Below the pieces are notes generated by a model. It was not told the DNA's origin, did no database searches, and was given only the letters and a program-made list of their open reading frames with translations. Below, one piece after another: positions 1 to 7,961 of a stretch of 64,000 nt of DNA. Positions within the stretch are counted from its first letter, which is position 1; each line of letters begins with the position of its first letter. Source of the DNA: Symsagittifera roscoffensis (Eukaryota; Xenacoelomorpha; Acoela; Convolutidae). The position numbers and the translations under genes were made by a program. The DNA lies in assembly GCF_963678635.1 (NCBI RefSeq), contig NC_087064.1:35411716-35475715 (forward strand), given 5' to 3'.

Positions 1-251
1 TCCTTTGACTGCTTCAATCAACTCCCGGCTCACTTTCAATTCTTTGTTGGAACATCTTCTCACTTCTTCCAACTTGCGATAGCTCTCCATGTCATTCGAC
101 TCCTTATTTGGTACAGTCAACGGCATGTCCTGATATAGTTCCAGGAGTGCCCTAAGGAAGTTCCTTTCGCAATCAACTCCCTTTTGCCGAATGATCCTTA
201 TACATTCTCCCAAAACAGGAGTGGGGATACAATCCACCACGAACCTGACAA
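1..251 (-). pseudogene. Out-of-frame continuation of the giant 3' ORF
   Basis: Downstream of the 11-bp tandem duplication (252-262 and 263-273) the minus strand stays open in a different frame from the duplication to position 1. It has coding-like composition: charged helical sequence rich in Leu, Glu, Arg and Lys. The frame used before the duplication stops at 198. The simplest reading is that the original protein was longer, that the duplication shifted it into a premature stop, and that the true C-terminus lies outside the window. No family was recognised in this tail. Confidence 0.6.
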
Positions 252-3200
252 TGGCCCATGCTTGGCCCATGCTATCGCAGAATCGTCTTTTGAAATCAAC
301 GCTCGCAGAGCTCCCATCAACTCCAGCTCCTGTTCCCGTGATTTCGAATCATTACTGGCTTCATACTCCGCCTTCTTGATGCCCATCAGGCACCAAGCCA
401 ACCGTACTTGCAGATCAGTTCTCATGCAAGGATGAGCCAGGTATGCTGCCACCGTAGCAGGTGCATGCATCGACTCGTCGAAGTATCTCTGGAGGGCCGC
501 CCTCCAGGAGATTTCTAGTAGCTTTTCCAATCCAATTTCGTTCGCTTCAGAAGACATTACCGTGCCGTATTCTTTTCGATTTAAGTTTGAATTCTCCGTG
601 AGCTCTTTCAGATACTCCTGCATGGCTCGCTTCTCGCTCCAAGCCATCAGGTGCCCTCTCGCTGAGTTTCTCGCTTTCAACATATCCACATAACCTCCTG
701 CTGGATCTCCCATGTGGACTGATTCCGGCACAGTGACTCGACTGTACTCGACCACGTCGAGTTGTCCTTCCAGCTTCAACTTGGCTATGTTGGTCCGCGA
801 GGGCCTGTAATCTTCAAGTCCTCCAGATCCACATTGACTGATGATCTCCATCTCTAATTTAGTGTCTGCCAGGATTCGTGCTGTTTTCTTTGATCTTATG
901 GCAGTCGTGGTCAGACCTGCCAAGAGCATAGGGGGTATCAGATTCTCTTTTTCTCCCCCTGTCAGTGTTGCACCATCTCCTTGCCCGCTCTCGCCTGAAC
1001 GACCTGCGCTCGTTAAAGAGGTCACCACTGCGCTGGCTCTCGACTTCACCACTCTCGGGTTCATGGCTCGACTTCCTGTTTTCCCTTTTAGTCGCTTCAG
1101 CCCCTTCCTGGCTCCTCTGACAGGTAATTTCTTTGCGACTTGCTGATCATCACCACTGTCTTCTGTTACTGACTCGGTCAGAACATCCGACTCCATGGAG
1201 TTCACTATTTTCTCCAGGACCTCACGCATGATGGGTTGGTTCAATCCCACCTTCATTATGGACTGCGTCCCATATCGCCTTATCACGTCCCATGATATTT
1301 CCATGAAATTCACTCGGCTCCAGGTTGTCCCTGTCTTGCCTTCTAACTCACTTTGATATCTCTCCCATTCCTCTCCCGGCAGCGTGCTCAGGAAGGATAC
1401 CCTCATTGATTCTTCGATTTTTCTCCTCTTTGGTGACTCATGGAGCAATTTCTGCGGATCCCTGCTTCGGCATTCTCTCGCCTGGCTTATTGGGTCTATC
1501 GGGGATAAGTCGGCCGACGCCTCCTTTGTAGGGGACATGAAAGACGATGGCGTCATTAGCAATAGACTCCCATCGACTTCCCCATCGTCGTCTTCACTAA
1601 ACCGGTATTCTAGCAAGTCTCTCTCTAACGTTCCCAGATCCGTCTCACCCGGTTTTCCCGTCTTTCCCTCGGTATCGTTATCGTCATCGTCCTGATCCAT
1701 CAATTCATCATCACCTGCATCAGGTTTCGGCCTGGGTCCTGAAGGTCCTTGTCGTGAGTCTATGCCCGAGTCCGGCCGAGCCGGTACGGTCATGTCTCCT
1801 GCATGATAAAACAACTCATCATTCACCAGGAATTCTACGGACTCCTCGCCATGTGGTGCCAGATCCTCTATCGTTATGTATGAGCCTCCTCTGCTCTCCT
1901 TTGCCACTTCCAGCATCACTACTTTCACTTCTCCCGACCACTTCAGTCTTGACAAATCATCTGTGGGAGAATACACTTCGTTCCACATTTCGGCCGAGAC
2001 CTCTGGTCTCCTAGAGGGTAGCGCCTTGATCTTTTTCCTACTCCAAGCATCAGGAAATGAGAAGTCAAACGTGTGCGCGGCTGCAATATTCCAGCCGATG
2101 AAGCGCGGCTCCATCCCTTCACTCCACTTCAACATTCTCTTCTCTGCGTCGCGAGCTGCTCCGATGCGAGGGGCAACGATGGGAGATGTGACTCCCAACA
2201 ACATCCTCCTTATCGGTGGATATCGAGGGCATTGGTCCGGCAGCGGCCTGGACCCGGAAAGCCACGCTTGCTGGTTCTCTTTAGCGTGTGCATAGGCCTC
2301 TGGTAAGAGTGGCACTCCCATAGCCGCTCCCATATCCTTCACTACTTGTCTTAAGTTCCAAAGCTTCGGGTTGAACTGGATGTGAGAAAGTTCCTCACGG
2401 CCCATTCGGCACTTGAAGTGGTTGTTGAAATCCATCAATATCCAACCTGGCTCCGCTATTCTTCCGAACAGCCTATCTTCACTGGCCAGCCCTCTCAACT
2501 CCCTCTGTTCTACCCAGTTCAGCACGGAACAGTCCCCGACTGAGACCAGGTTGACGTAGAACACCGAATTCCTGTATGCCTTGACTTGCACGTCCGGGAA
2601 CACGAAAGACATCACCGGTCCATACACCACCGTGACGAATTCCCGCAGTCCGTGAATCAGAGCCAACGGATCGATCCGCATCATGACTGCCAAATCTGTC
2701 AGCAAGGGCATGCCACAATATTGCTTGCACTCACTCGCATCCGTCGCCACCTTATCTTCTCCCGTGACGCTTCTGTTCTGCTGTAAGAGATATTGGAGCA
2801 GGAGAGTCCTCCAGTCTTTCATCTTCTTGAGCGAGGCGGTTTCCAACTGTGCATTGAACTCACGACTGGGTCCTTGTAGTTGTTCAGGGGAACGTAACAG
2901 CACAAGCAAATCACCCAGTCGACCGTAGGTCATGGCAATCAGGGCCAGGAGTCCATCCAATCTCAAATCTGCCAACGCTTGGGTGAAAAGATTCGCCGGC
3001 CCCTTCACGAAATTTTTGTGACCAAATGTCACGTATAAGGCTAACACCAGGCCAATCGATAACTTCCTGATGTCTCTGACAAAACTCGCGATCAAGTTCC
3101 GGGATGCCCTAGGATAGCACGTCGACAGGAAGGATGGCGTCCATCCCACTCCCATTCCACCCAAGATAGCATCCGATCGTTCGTACTGTGCCCTCGTGGC

Positions 3201-5705
3201 TAGCACGTCAGCTTGGAACTTGTCCAGTGACATCGTGTTTACGTCCTGCATCAGCTTCAACATCATGCCCCCAGCTAACTCCCGGGCATCAAACAAATTT
3301 TTCAGATACACGTGTATCTCCTTTATCATTGACGGCGCATGCTCGAACGCGTCCTCACCCAAGGTGCACAGCCTTGGTGACAAGTACAGCCATATGTTGT
3401 TGTGCGGATTCGTGCGCAAAGCCATTGCCATGAGATCTTTTTCGGCTGATGTCATGTTCTTCCTGACTGTCCTGCCCTGCTCACTCTCGGCATGATCCAT
3501 CTGTCTGAACCAGAGATCGTCAGCCACCTGTTGTACTAACATATGATCGTCGTCCACCCCTGGTCTTAGTTTCAGCAATCTGGCGAAGTTGGACAGCTCC
3601 AACCCCAGAACTTCATCTAGCACCAACAGAGTTGTGCTACAATCTCTGAGCCCCTGTATGGCATTGGAAATGTCAGCCCAAATGGCGGGAAGCTCAGATC
3701 GGGACGGGTAGTAATTGTCTGGGTCTACTACTCTGTTCGGGGCCGGAATTATCACGTTGAACCTCCCCTCTGCTATCGTCGTGACCATTGTGTATACAAA
3801 CTGAAGGGGTTCTGGCAATGCAGCGTACCCTGGTGACAACACAAAGACCACCTTCACCACATTATGGGTGAAACGTTGTTTTGCTGCTGCTTCTACCTCA
3901 GCCATCGCCGAGAGCAATGTCATTATCGCCTCCCCTATGACCTCGTTGCTCGGGATCGACCCATCCGTCAGACGTGACAATAAGCCCCTGCTTTGCAGAT
4001 GATCATTTGAGCCTGCAACCACTATCACCTGCGGCTCCACACTGACCACCCTTCGTACACTTATCATCATGCCGATTGCCTGTCCCCAATCCAATTTAGG
4101 TGCCGTGAAGAAAATCACGTCGGGCCAAAAGAGAGAACGGGGCGTATAGAGATAATCGGAACTGGCTACGATCAGATACTTTGCAGCTTTCATCTCTAAG
4201 GGATCGTAAGCTGCGAACAGGCCGTCGCCTATTGGGGCCTTCAGTTTCCCATATCTCTGGTCATCTCCATCTACCGTGGTCGTTCGGGGGTAGTCCCTTG
4301 AGTACTCACCAGGCGTCTGACCAGGTGGTTTAGCGAACTGCCTGTACATCTTATGATGCTTGTTGTTGGGCTTGTTCTCTGCCTGAAACTTGCCCCTTCG
4401 AGCAGGTGGCGTCAATTCCCGGGCTCTCTGTCGGACGTCCGTAAGGGACCGCGTGTTCAAGGGTCCAAAGGTATTGTCCTGAGGCAACCCGTTCAAGTCT
4501 GCATGTCGGAGCATAGTCGTAGAGCTGAACTGCTCCTGCTCTGCTAGCAGCCAATCCACGCCTGATATCCGATATAATCGCGACACCGTGGGACTTTCTC
4601 CGCCAATCATTCTCATCGCGTCCTCCCGACACGTCAGGGTATTCATGTTCAATTTCGTGGACATGTCTGTCTTGTACTGTCCCCAATGACTCGGGTCTGA
4701 TCGGTTCCAAAGCAGCAGGCTGCCTGGTTCAACTCCCTCCGCAGGCACGGCGCTCGTAGACGGTCCTGCTGCTAAAGCAGGGTTTGCCGTGGCGGGCGGA
4801 TCGTTCCTCCTAGACACGGTCTGGGAGTTATTTCTGTTCTGAACCACTGATCTGCCGAGTCGGCTTTCAAGCGGTTGTGTTCTGGGAGGAGGAGCAGTCC
4901 CTAGCCTCTCTCTCACGTTTGAGCTCGGAGCAGTGGGTGCGGCTACAGCCGTCTCCATTGCCAAGGGCCCTAGGCGGTTGACGAGAGATTCGGGCACGCT
5001 TGCGCTTATTCTACTTCCTCCAGTCGTTGAGCTGGTCCAAGCCAGAGAACTGGTCGCCCTCGACTCCTGCTCCATTTCCCTCAATTGCGTCTGAAATACA
5101 TCATTCATCCAGTGTCTCCCTCGTTGGGTGTTGAAATGTATCCCATCTCTGGTAAGCGCAATTTGATCAATCATGCGCAGCGTGTTTTCGAGATCCAGAA
5201 GTCGCAACTCGCCAGGGTTGTTTCTCACCAGGTTACGGACCATTTCGTTCCACCGTGTCACGTTGCCATTCATGAAATCTGCCACTGTGGTGCCCACCAG
5301 CGGGTTTTGTGGTATCGTGCACAGCACCACAAACCTGGGCCTATACTTCTCTTTCAGTTCATTCAGGAGGCATACCAGCAGAGGCTCCCACTTGCACTCG
5401 GGAGTCACTGGGGCTCTCGAGACGTCGTTAGTTCCTAGCATTATCACCAGCGTATCCAGGTGATCCTCGCTTTGGAATTCCGTCATCTTGATGACCTGAG
5501 CCACTGAAGCTCCTCCAAAGGACAAAGTGGTTGTCTGACCATAGACGAAGATCTCATTCAGATCCCTCACCAAACTGTCTTCTATGATCAGGTGGCGACT
5601 CCCTGGGGGAATCACCTGGTCGCTCGTAGCGGGGTTCCAGCTCATGTCATTCAGGCAGGCTCGAGGATGCTCCGCAGCTACTTGCGTGAACTGGTGCCGT
5701 GTCAT
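198..5705 (-). CDS. Giant 3' ORF with SGNH (GDSL-type) hydrolase domain, frameshifted near its end
   Basis: The frame is open for 1,861 codons from 5783. The first ATG is at 5705, just after the preceding ORF stops at 5723. Residue numbers below count from 5783. An SGNH hydrolase (esterase/lipase-like) fold occupies about residues 60-235: block I is EDS with Ser70, a block II glycine lies in SFGG near 90, block III is GTND with Asn119, and block V is RDGIHF with Asp213 and His216. All triad positions are therefore present, although block I has E where G is usual. A second SGNH-like module lies at about 535-710, with ASSD, GSND (591-594) and DNYYPS, but no clear catalytic His. After a proline/serine linker and an unrecognised helical middle come acidic disordered segments and basic NLS-like patches. 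Substrate unknown. An 11-bp duplication at 252-273 shifts the frame just before the stop. Confidence 0.85.
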   Translation of the reverse strand: MTRHQFTQVAAEHPRACLNDMSWNPATSDQVIPPGSRHLIIEDSLVRDLNEIFVYGQTTTLSFGGASVAQVIKMTEFQSEDHLDTLVIMLGTNDVSRAPVTPECKWEPLLVCLLNELKEKYRPRFVVLCTIPQNPLVGTTVADFMNGNVTRWNEMVRNLVRNNPGELRLLDLENTLRMIDQIALTRDGIHFNTQRGRHWMNDVFQTQLREMEQESRATSSLAWTSSTTGGSRISASVPESLVNRLGPLAMETAVAAPTAPSSNVRERLGTAPPPRTQPLESRLGRSVVQNRNNSQTVSRRNDPPATANPALAAGPSTSAVPAEGVEPGSLLLWNRSDPSHWGQYKTDMSTKLNMNTLTCREDAMRMIGGESPTVSRLYRISGVDWLLAEQEQFSSTTMLRHADLNGLPQDNTFGPLNTRSLTDVRQRARELTPPARRGKFQAENKPNNKHHKMYRQFAKPPGQTPGEYSRDYPRTTTVDGDDQRYGKLKAPIGDGLFAAYDPLEMKAAKYLIVASSDYLYTPRSLFWPDVIFFTAPKLDWGQAIGMMISVRRVVSVEPQVIVVAGSNDHLQSRGLLSRLTDGSIPSNEVIGEAIMTLLSAMAEVEAAAKQRFTHNVVKVVFVLSPGYAALPEPLQFVYTMVTTIAEGRFNVIIPAPNRVVDPDNYYPSRSELPAIWADISNAIQGLRDCSTTLLVLDEVLGLELSNFARLLKLRPGVDDDHMLVQQVADDLWFRQMDHAESEQGRTVRKNMTSAEKDLMAMALRTNPHNNIWLYLSPRLCTLGEDAFEHAPSMIKEIHVYLKNLFDARELAGGMMLKLMQDVNTMSLDKFQADVLATRAQYERSDAILGGMGVGWTPSFLSTCYPRASRNLIASFVRDIRKLSIGLVLALYVTFGHKNFVKGPANLFTQALADLRLDGLLALIAMTYGRLGDLLVLLRSPEQLQGPSREFNAQLETASLKKMKDWRTLLLQYLLQQNRSVTGEDKVATDASECKQYCGMPLLTDLAVMMRIDPLALIHGLREFVTVVYGPVMSFVFPDVQVKAYRNSVFYVNLVSVGDCSVLNWVEQRELRGLASEDRLFGRIAEPGWILMDFNNHFKCRMGREELSHIQFNPKLWNLRQVVKDMGAAMGVPLLPEAYAHAKENQQAWLSGSRPLPDQCPRYPPIRRMLLGVTSPIVAPRIGAARDAEKRMLKWSEGMEPRFIGWNIAAAHTFDFSFPDAWSRKKIKALPSRRPEVSAEMWNEVYSPTDDLSRLKWSGEVKVVMLEVAKESRGGSYITIEDLAPHGEESVEFLVNDELFYHAGDMTVPARPDSGIDSRQGPSGPRPKPDAGDDELMDQDDDDNDTEGKTGKPGETDLGTLERDLLEYRFSEDDDGEVDGSLLLMTPSSFMSPTKEASADLSPIDPISQARECRSRDPQKLLHESPKRRKIEESMRVSFLSTLPGEEWERYQSELEGKTGTTWSRVNFMEISWDVIRRYGTQSIMKVGLNQPIMREVLEKIVNSMESDVLTESVTEDSGDDQQVAKKLPVRGARKGLKRLKGKTGSRAMNPRVVKSRASAVVTSLTSAGRSGESGQGDGATLTGGEKENLIPPMLLAGLTTTAIRSKKTARILADTKLEMEIISQCGSGGLEDYRPSRTNIAKLKLEGQLDVVEYSRVTVPESVHMGDPAGGYVDMLKARNSARGHLMAWSEKRAMQEYLKELTENSNLNRKEYGTVMSSEANEIGLEKLLEISWRAALQRYFDESMHAPATVAAYLAHPCMRTDLQVRLAWCLMGIKKAEYEASNDSKSREQELELMGALRALISKDDSAIAWAKHGPLSGSWWIVSPLLFWENV

Positions 5706-5722
5706 CAGATTCTTCCTAATAT

Positions 5723-6304
5723 CTACCACGCGGGACTTTTGATAGGTTCTGCCATGCGCAGTCCCCGAGGCAGTTTGGCACACAGCTCGCTCTGATCTTT
5801 CTCCTTCTTTTCCAGCGTCTCGATCGTCTCCGACGTCTGGATCTCTATTTCACTCACCCTCACTTTCTTCGAAGGAGGAGCAGCTGTAGGGGAGTCGACC
5901 GAATGTGACGGGCCTGGCCCATCACGTTGTCTCTTCGCTCCGATGAGTGGCTGCGCCGGTTGGACTGGTAAGGGCATCTCACCTAGCCGGTGGTCCCTCT
6001 GTTCGCCTAGTCCTGGCTCACGAGCCAGGTCGTGGCCAGACATTTCTCCACGCCTCCATCTCATCAGTCGATTTCGGCCTCTCTCGGCGGTCCCGGACTC
6101 ACCGAAGGCCAACATCAACACGACTTCCGTAGGGCGATTCCCTCGACCCTCTCGTCCTAATGCATTGAGGAGCGCGACCACAAACATCGCCAGCCCCGGG
6201 TCTTCCCGTGTGAAATCACAATCGATCAGCCGCTGATAGATCTCGTCTAGAGTCGCTCCTAGACTCGCTGAGAGGAATTCCATGAGTTCGTTCGTATCAC
6301 CCAT
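5723..6304 (-). CDS. Small ORF (193 aa) of the retrotransposon, function unknown
   Basis: Starts at an ATG at 6304 after a 475-bp non-coding gap, in a different frame from both neighbours. The first ~65 residues look helical, with alternating hydrophobic and charged positions. The middle is rich in Arg and Gly. The part after about residue 115 is Pro/Ser-rich with a basic patch (KKVRV) that could be a nuclear signal, then a short Glu/Lys helix. It ends 18 bp before the first ATG of the giant ORF, so the two look like a two-gene 3' unit, perhaps made from a spliced or subgenomic RNA. The giant ORF frame is also open back to 5783, overlapping this ORF by about 60 bp, so a frameshift fusion is the alternative. 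No domain recognised. Its position is where env sits in other elements, but I see no signal peptide or membrane segment. Confidence 0.65.
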   Translation of the reverse strand: MGDTNELMEFLSASLGATLDEIYQRLIDCDFTREDPGLAMFVVALLNALGREGRGNRPTEVVLMLAFGESGTAERGRNRLMRWRRGEMSGHDLAREPGLGEQRDHRLGEMPLPVQPAQPLIGAKRQRDGPGPSHSVDSPTAAPPSKKVRVSEIEIQTSETIETLEKKEKDQSELCAKLPRGLRMAEPIKSPAW

Positions 6305-6779
6305 CTCTTATCGTGTTGATTCTTGCTGTCGTGTAGTGTCTTCCTGTCTCGTTTCGATTCAATGGATTCAATAATCAATTTTTGATCAATCAAGATCTAA
6401 AAAACAAGTCGCGACTTAAAACCATCATTTTTGGATACTACATCATTCAACTCTTTAAAACTCTCCATTGAAATTCTCTTCTTAACTCTGATTTAAAAAT
6501 TTAGCACCAAGGTGGATCGTCCACCTCTATCTTTGTCAGAGTAGCACGAATGAGCGCTGTCACCTTGATGACCTGGAGTACCCCAGGTCTTTTATGACAC
6601 AAAACATAACACATATCATAACAATAACATAACACATAAACACAAAAACATCACACGCCTATACTATCACATAAAAACATAATCCCTAATACTGTACCTA
6701 AAACCTAACCTAATCTAAAACTTGACTCTAATTCTTATCGAGTAACTTAATAAAAACCACTTATCGCCGAGCGCAATTC
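6305..6779 (-). other. Non-coding spacer between pol block and 3' ORFs
   Basis: This 475-bp gap is AT-rich, unlike the flanking ORFs. It includes an A/C-rich stretch on the plus strand (about 6598-6680) and a perfect palindromic hairpin at 6571-6590 with 7-bp arms (GACCTGG / CCAGGTC). It separates the gag-pol-macro frame from the two 3' ORFs, so it is a natural place for RNA signals that allow expression of the 3' ORFs, such as a splice acceptor or internal promoter. I could not identify a specific signal. Confidence 0.5.
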
Positions 6780-7955
6780 TTAGCATATGCTCAGATAGTA
6801 TTTTTTATGTAAGTAAACTTCTATGTCAGTCTCTGAAAATATCACATGTACAAGTGCGTACAACTCTCTCAGATGTAGCTTTCCCCTTTTAGGATCGTAT
6901 ACTGGCAACGAGAGAGAGGTCACTCCTCTCTCAACCAAAAAATCCCTAAGTCGAGTCAAGGCCAATACCAAGCTCTTTGGATCTACGTGTTGCCTATCAG
7001 TGGCCTTGGTAACCAGGAAACACAAATATTTCCCTAGTATCTGTGATGCAACAGGGGGCAGCGCTATCATCCCTCCCACACCAGGCCTCTGTTTCCATAA
7101 AAACTCGATATTCTTATACTCTCTTTTGAAGTCAGCCGCTAGTGCTGTTTTGAAGCTTACGTCCGCGGTTATCGCTATGGCGCACGTGCGTTCCATGAGT
7201 ATGAAATCGCTGTCCGTTATGACGATATTGTTCAAATAATGGTTCGGTAGATCAAAATACGATTCAAAGATTCGTCCAAAAGGTGGTTTTTTAGCATTCT
7301 CGCCCTTTGTCTCTAGTTCTCCGGTTTCTCTTGCCGATTTCAATTTTTTTATTATCAGATTTTCGGTGTGGGTGAGTCCTACCCCCACTCCCCGGACAAA
7401 AATATCCATCGACGTCCCCGTCGATCGCCCAAAGTCTAGGAGATCGAGGTTGGATTGTGGAACACGTAGAGGACCATCTGGGGCGACCCAGTTGGACTCG
7501 GTATTGTCATGACTGATGTATTTGATGCCGTCTTTATCGACGTCCTGAATCGTCAGGATCGTCGCTTTTGGATCTGTCGGCAGATCATGGAGCCATTCGA
7601 GTACGCGCAAGTTCGTTAGTTCTTGCTCATGAGTCTGTTCCGCTTCTGGTTCGAACTCTACTTCCGGTTCTGATCGATCGTCGATCCAATCTTGATCCAT
7701 ATCATTCACCAAGTCGATTTCTTCTAGCATCGCCACTTCGTCCAGTCCCACTAGCGAGTCCATGACATCACTTACAACTATCCTGTCTACGACGAAATCC
7801 TCGCCGTACGGATTGTATTTCTTCTCGTTTTTTCCTCTCTTGCTCTGGCGTGTTTCCATAGTGAGAGGAAAGTCAGGCTGTATTCCTTTGTCAATTACGG
7901 TTTGTTCCGGGCAGTCCCAGTCTTCTTCGGCATAAGGTAGAGTTTCATCGTCCAC
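6780..7955 (-). CDS. Pol-linked ORF with TARG1-like macro domain
   Basis: 391 codons in the same frame as the integrase, separated from it only by a UGA at 7962-7964 and two codons. The first codon is GTG and the first ATG is at 7859, so either readthrough from integrase or separate initiation is possible. Residues 1-110 are acidic and disordered. Residues about 243-385 resemble the macro (ADP-ribose-binding) domain of the TARG1/OARD1 type: a strand-rich start, an FKTALAADFK loop where that family has its first ligand loop, then FLVTK, RLRDFLVERGVTSLSLP and FSETDIEVY. The lysine of FLVTK (317) sits where I place the TARG1 catalytic lysine. The glycine-rich ligand loops and the catalytic aspartate seem to be replaced, so binding rather than hydrolysis, or degeneration, is likely. 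The family call comes from recalled pattern and is not a search result. Confidence 0.72.
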   Translation of the reverse strand: MDDETLPYAEEDWDCPEQTVIDKGIQPDFPLTMETRQSKRGKNEKKYNPYGEDFVVDRIVVSDVMDSLVGLDEVAMLEEIDLVNDMDQDWIDDRSEPEVEFEPEAEQTHEQELTNLRVLEWLHDLPTDPKATILTIQDVDKDGIKYISHDNTESNWVAPDGPLRVPQSNLDLLDFGRSTGTSMDIFVRGVGVGLTHTENLIIKKLKSARETGELETKGENAKKPPFGRIFESYFDLPNHYLNNIVITDSDFILMERTCAIAITADVSFKTALAADFKREYKNIEFLWKQRPGVGGMIALPPVASQILGKYLCFLVTKATDRQHVDPKSLVLALTRLRDFLVERGVTSLSLPVYDPKRGKLHLRELYALVHVIFSETDIEVYLHKKYYLSIC

Positions 7956-7961
7956 CTCTAC

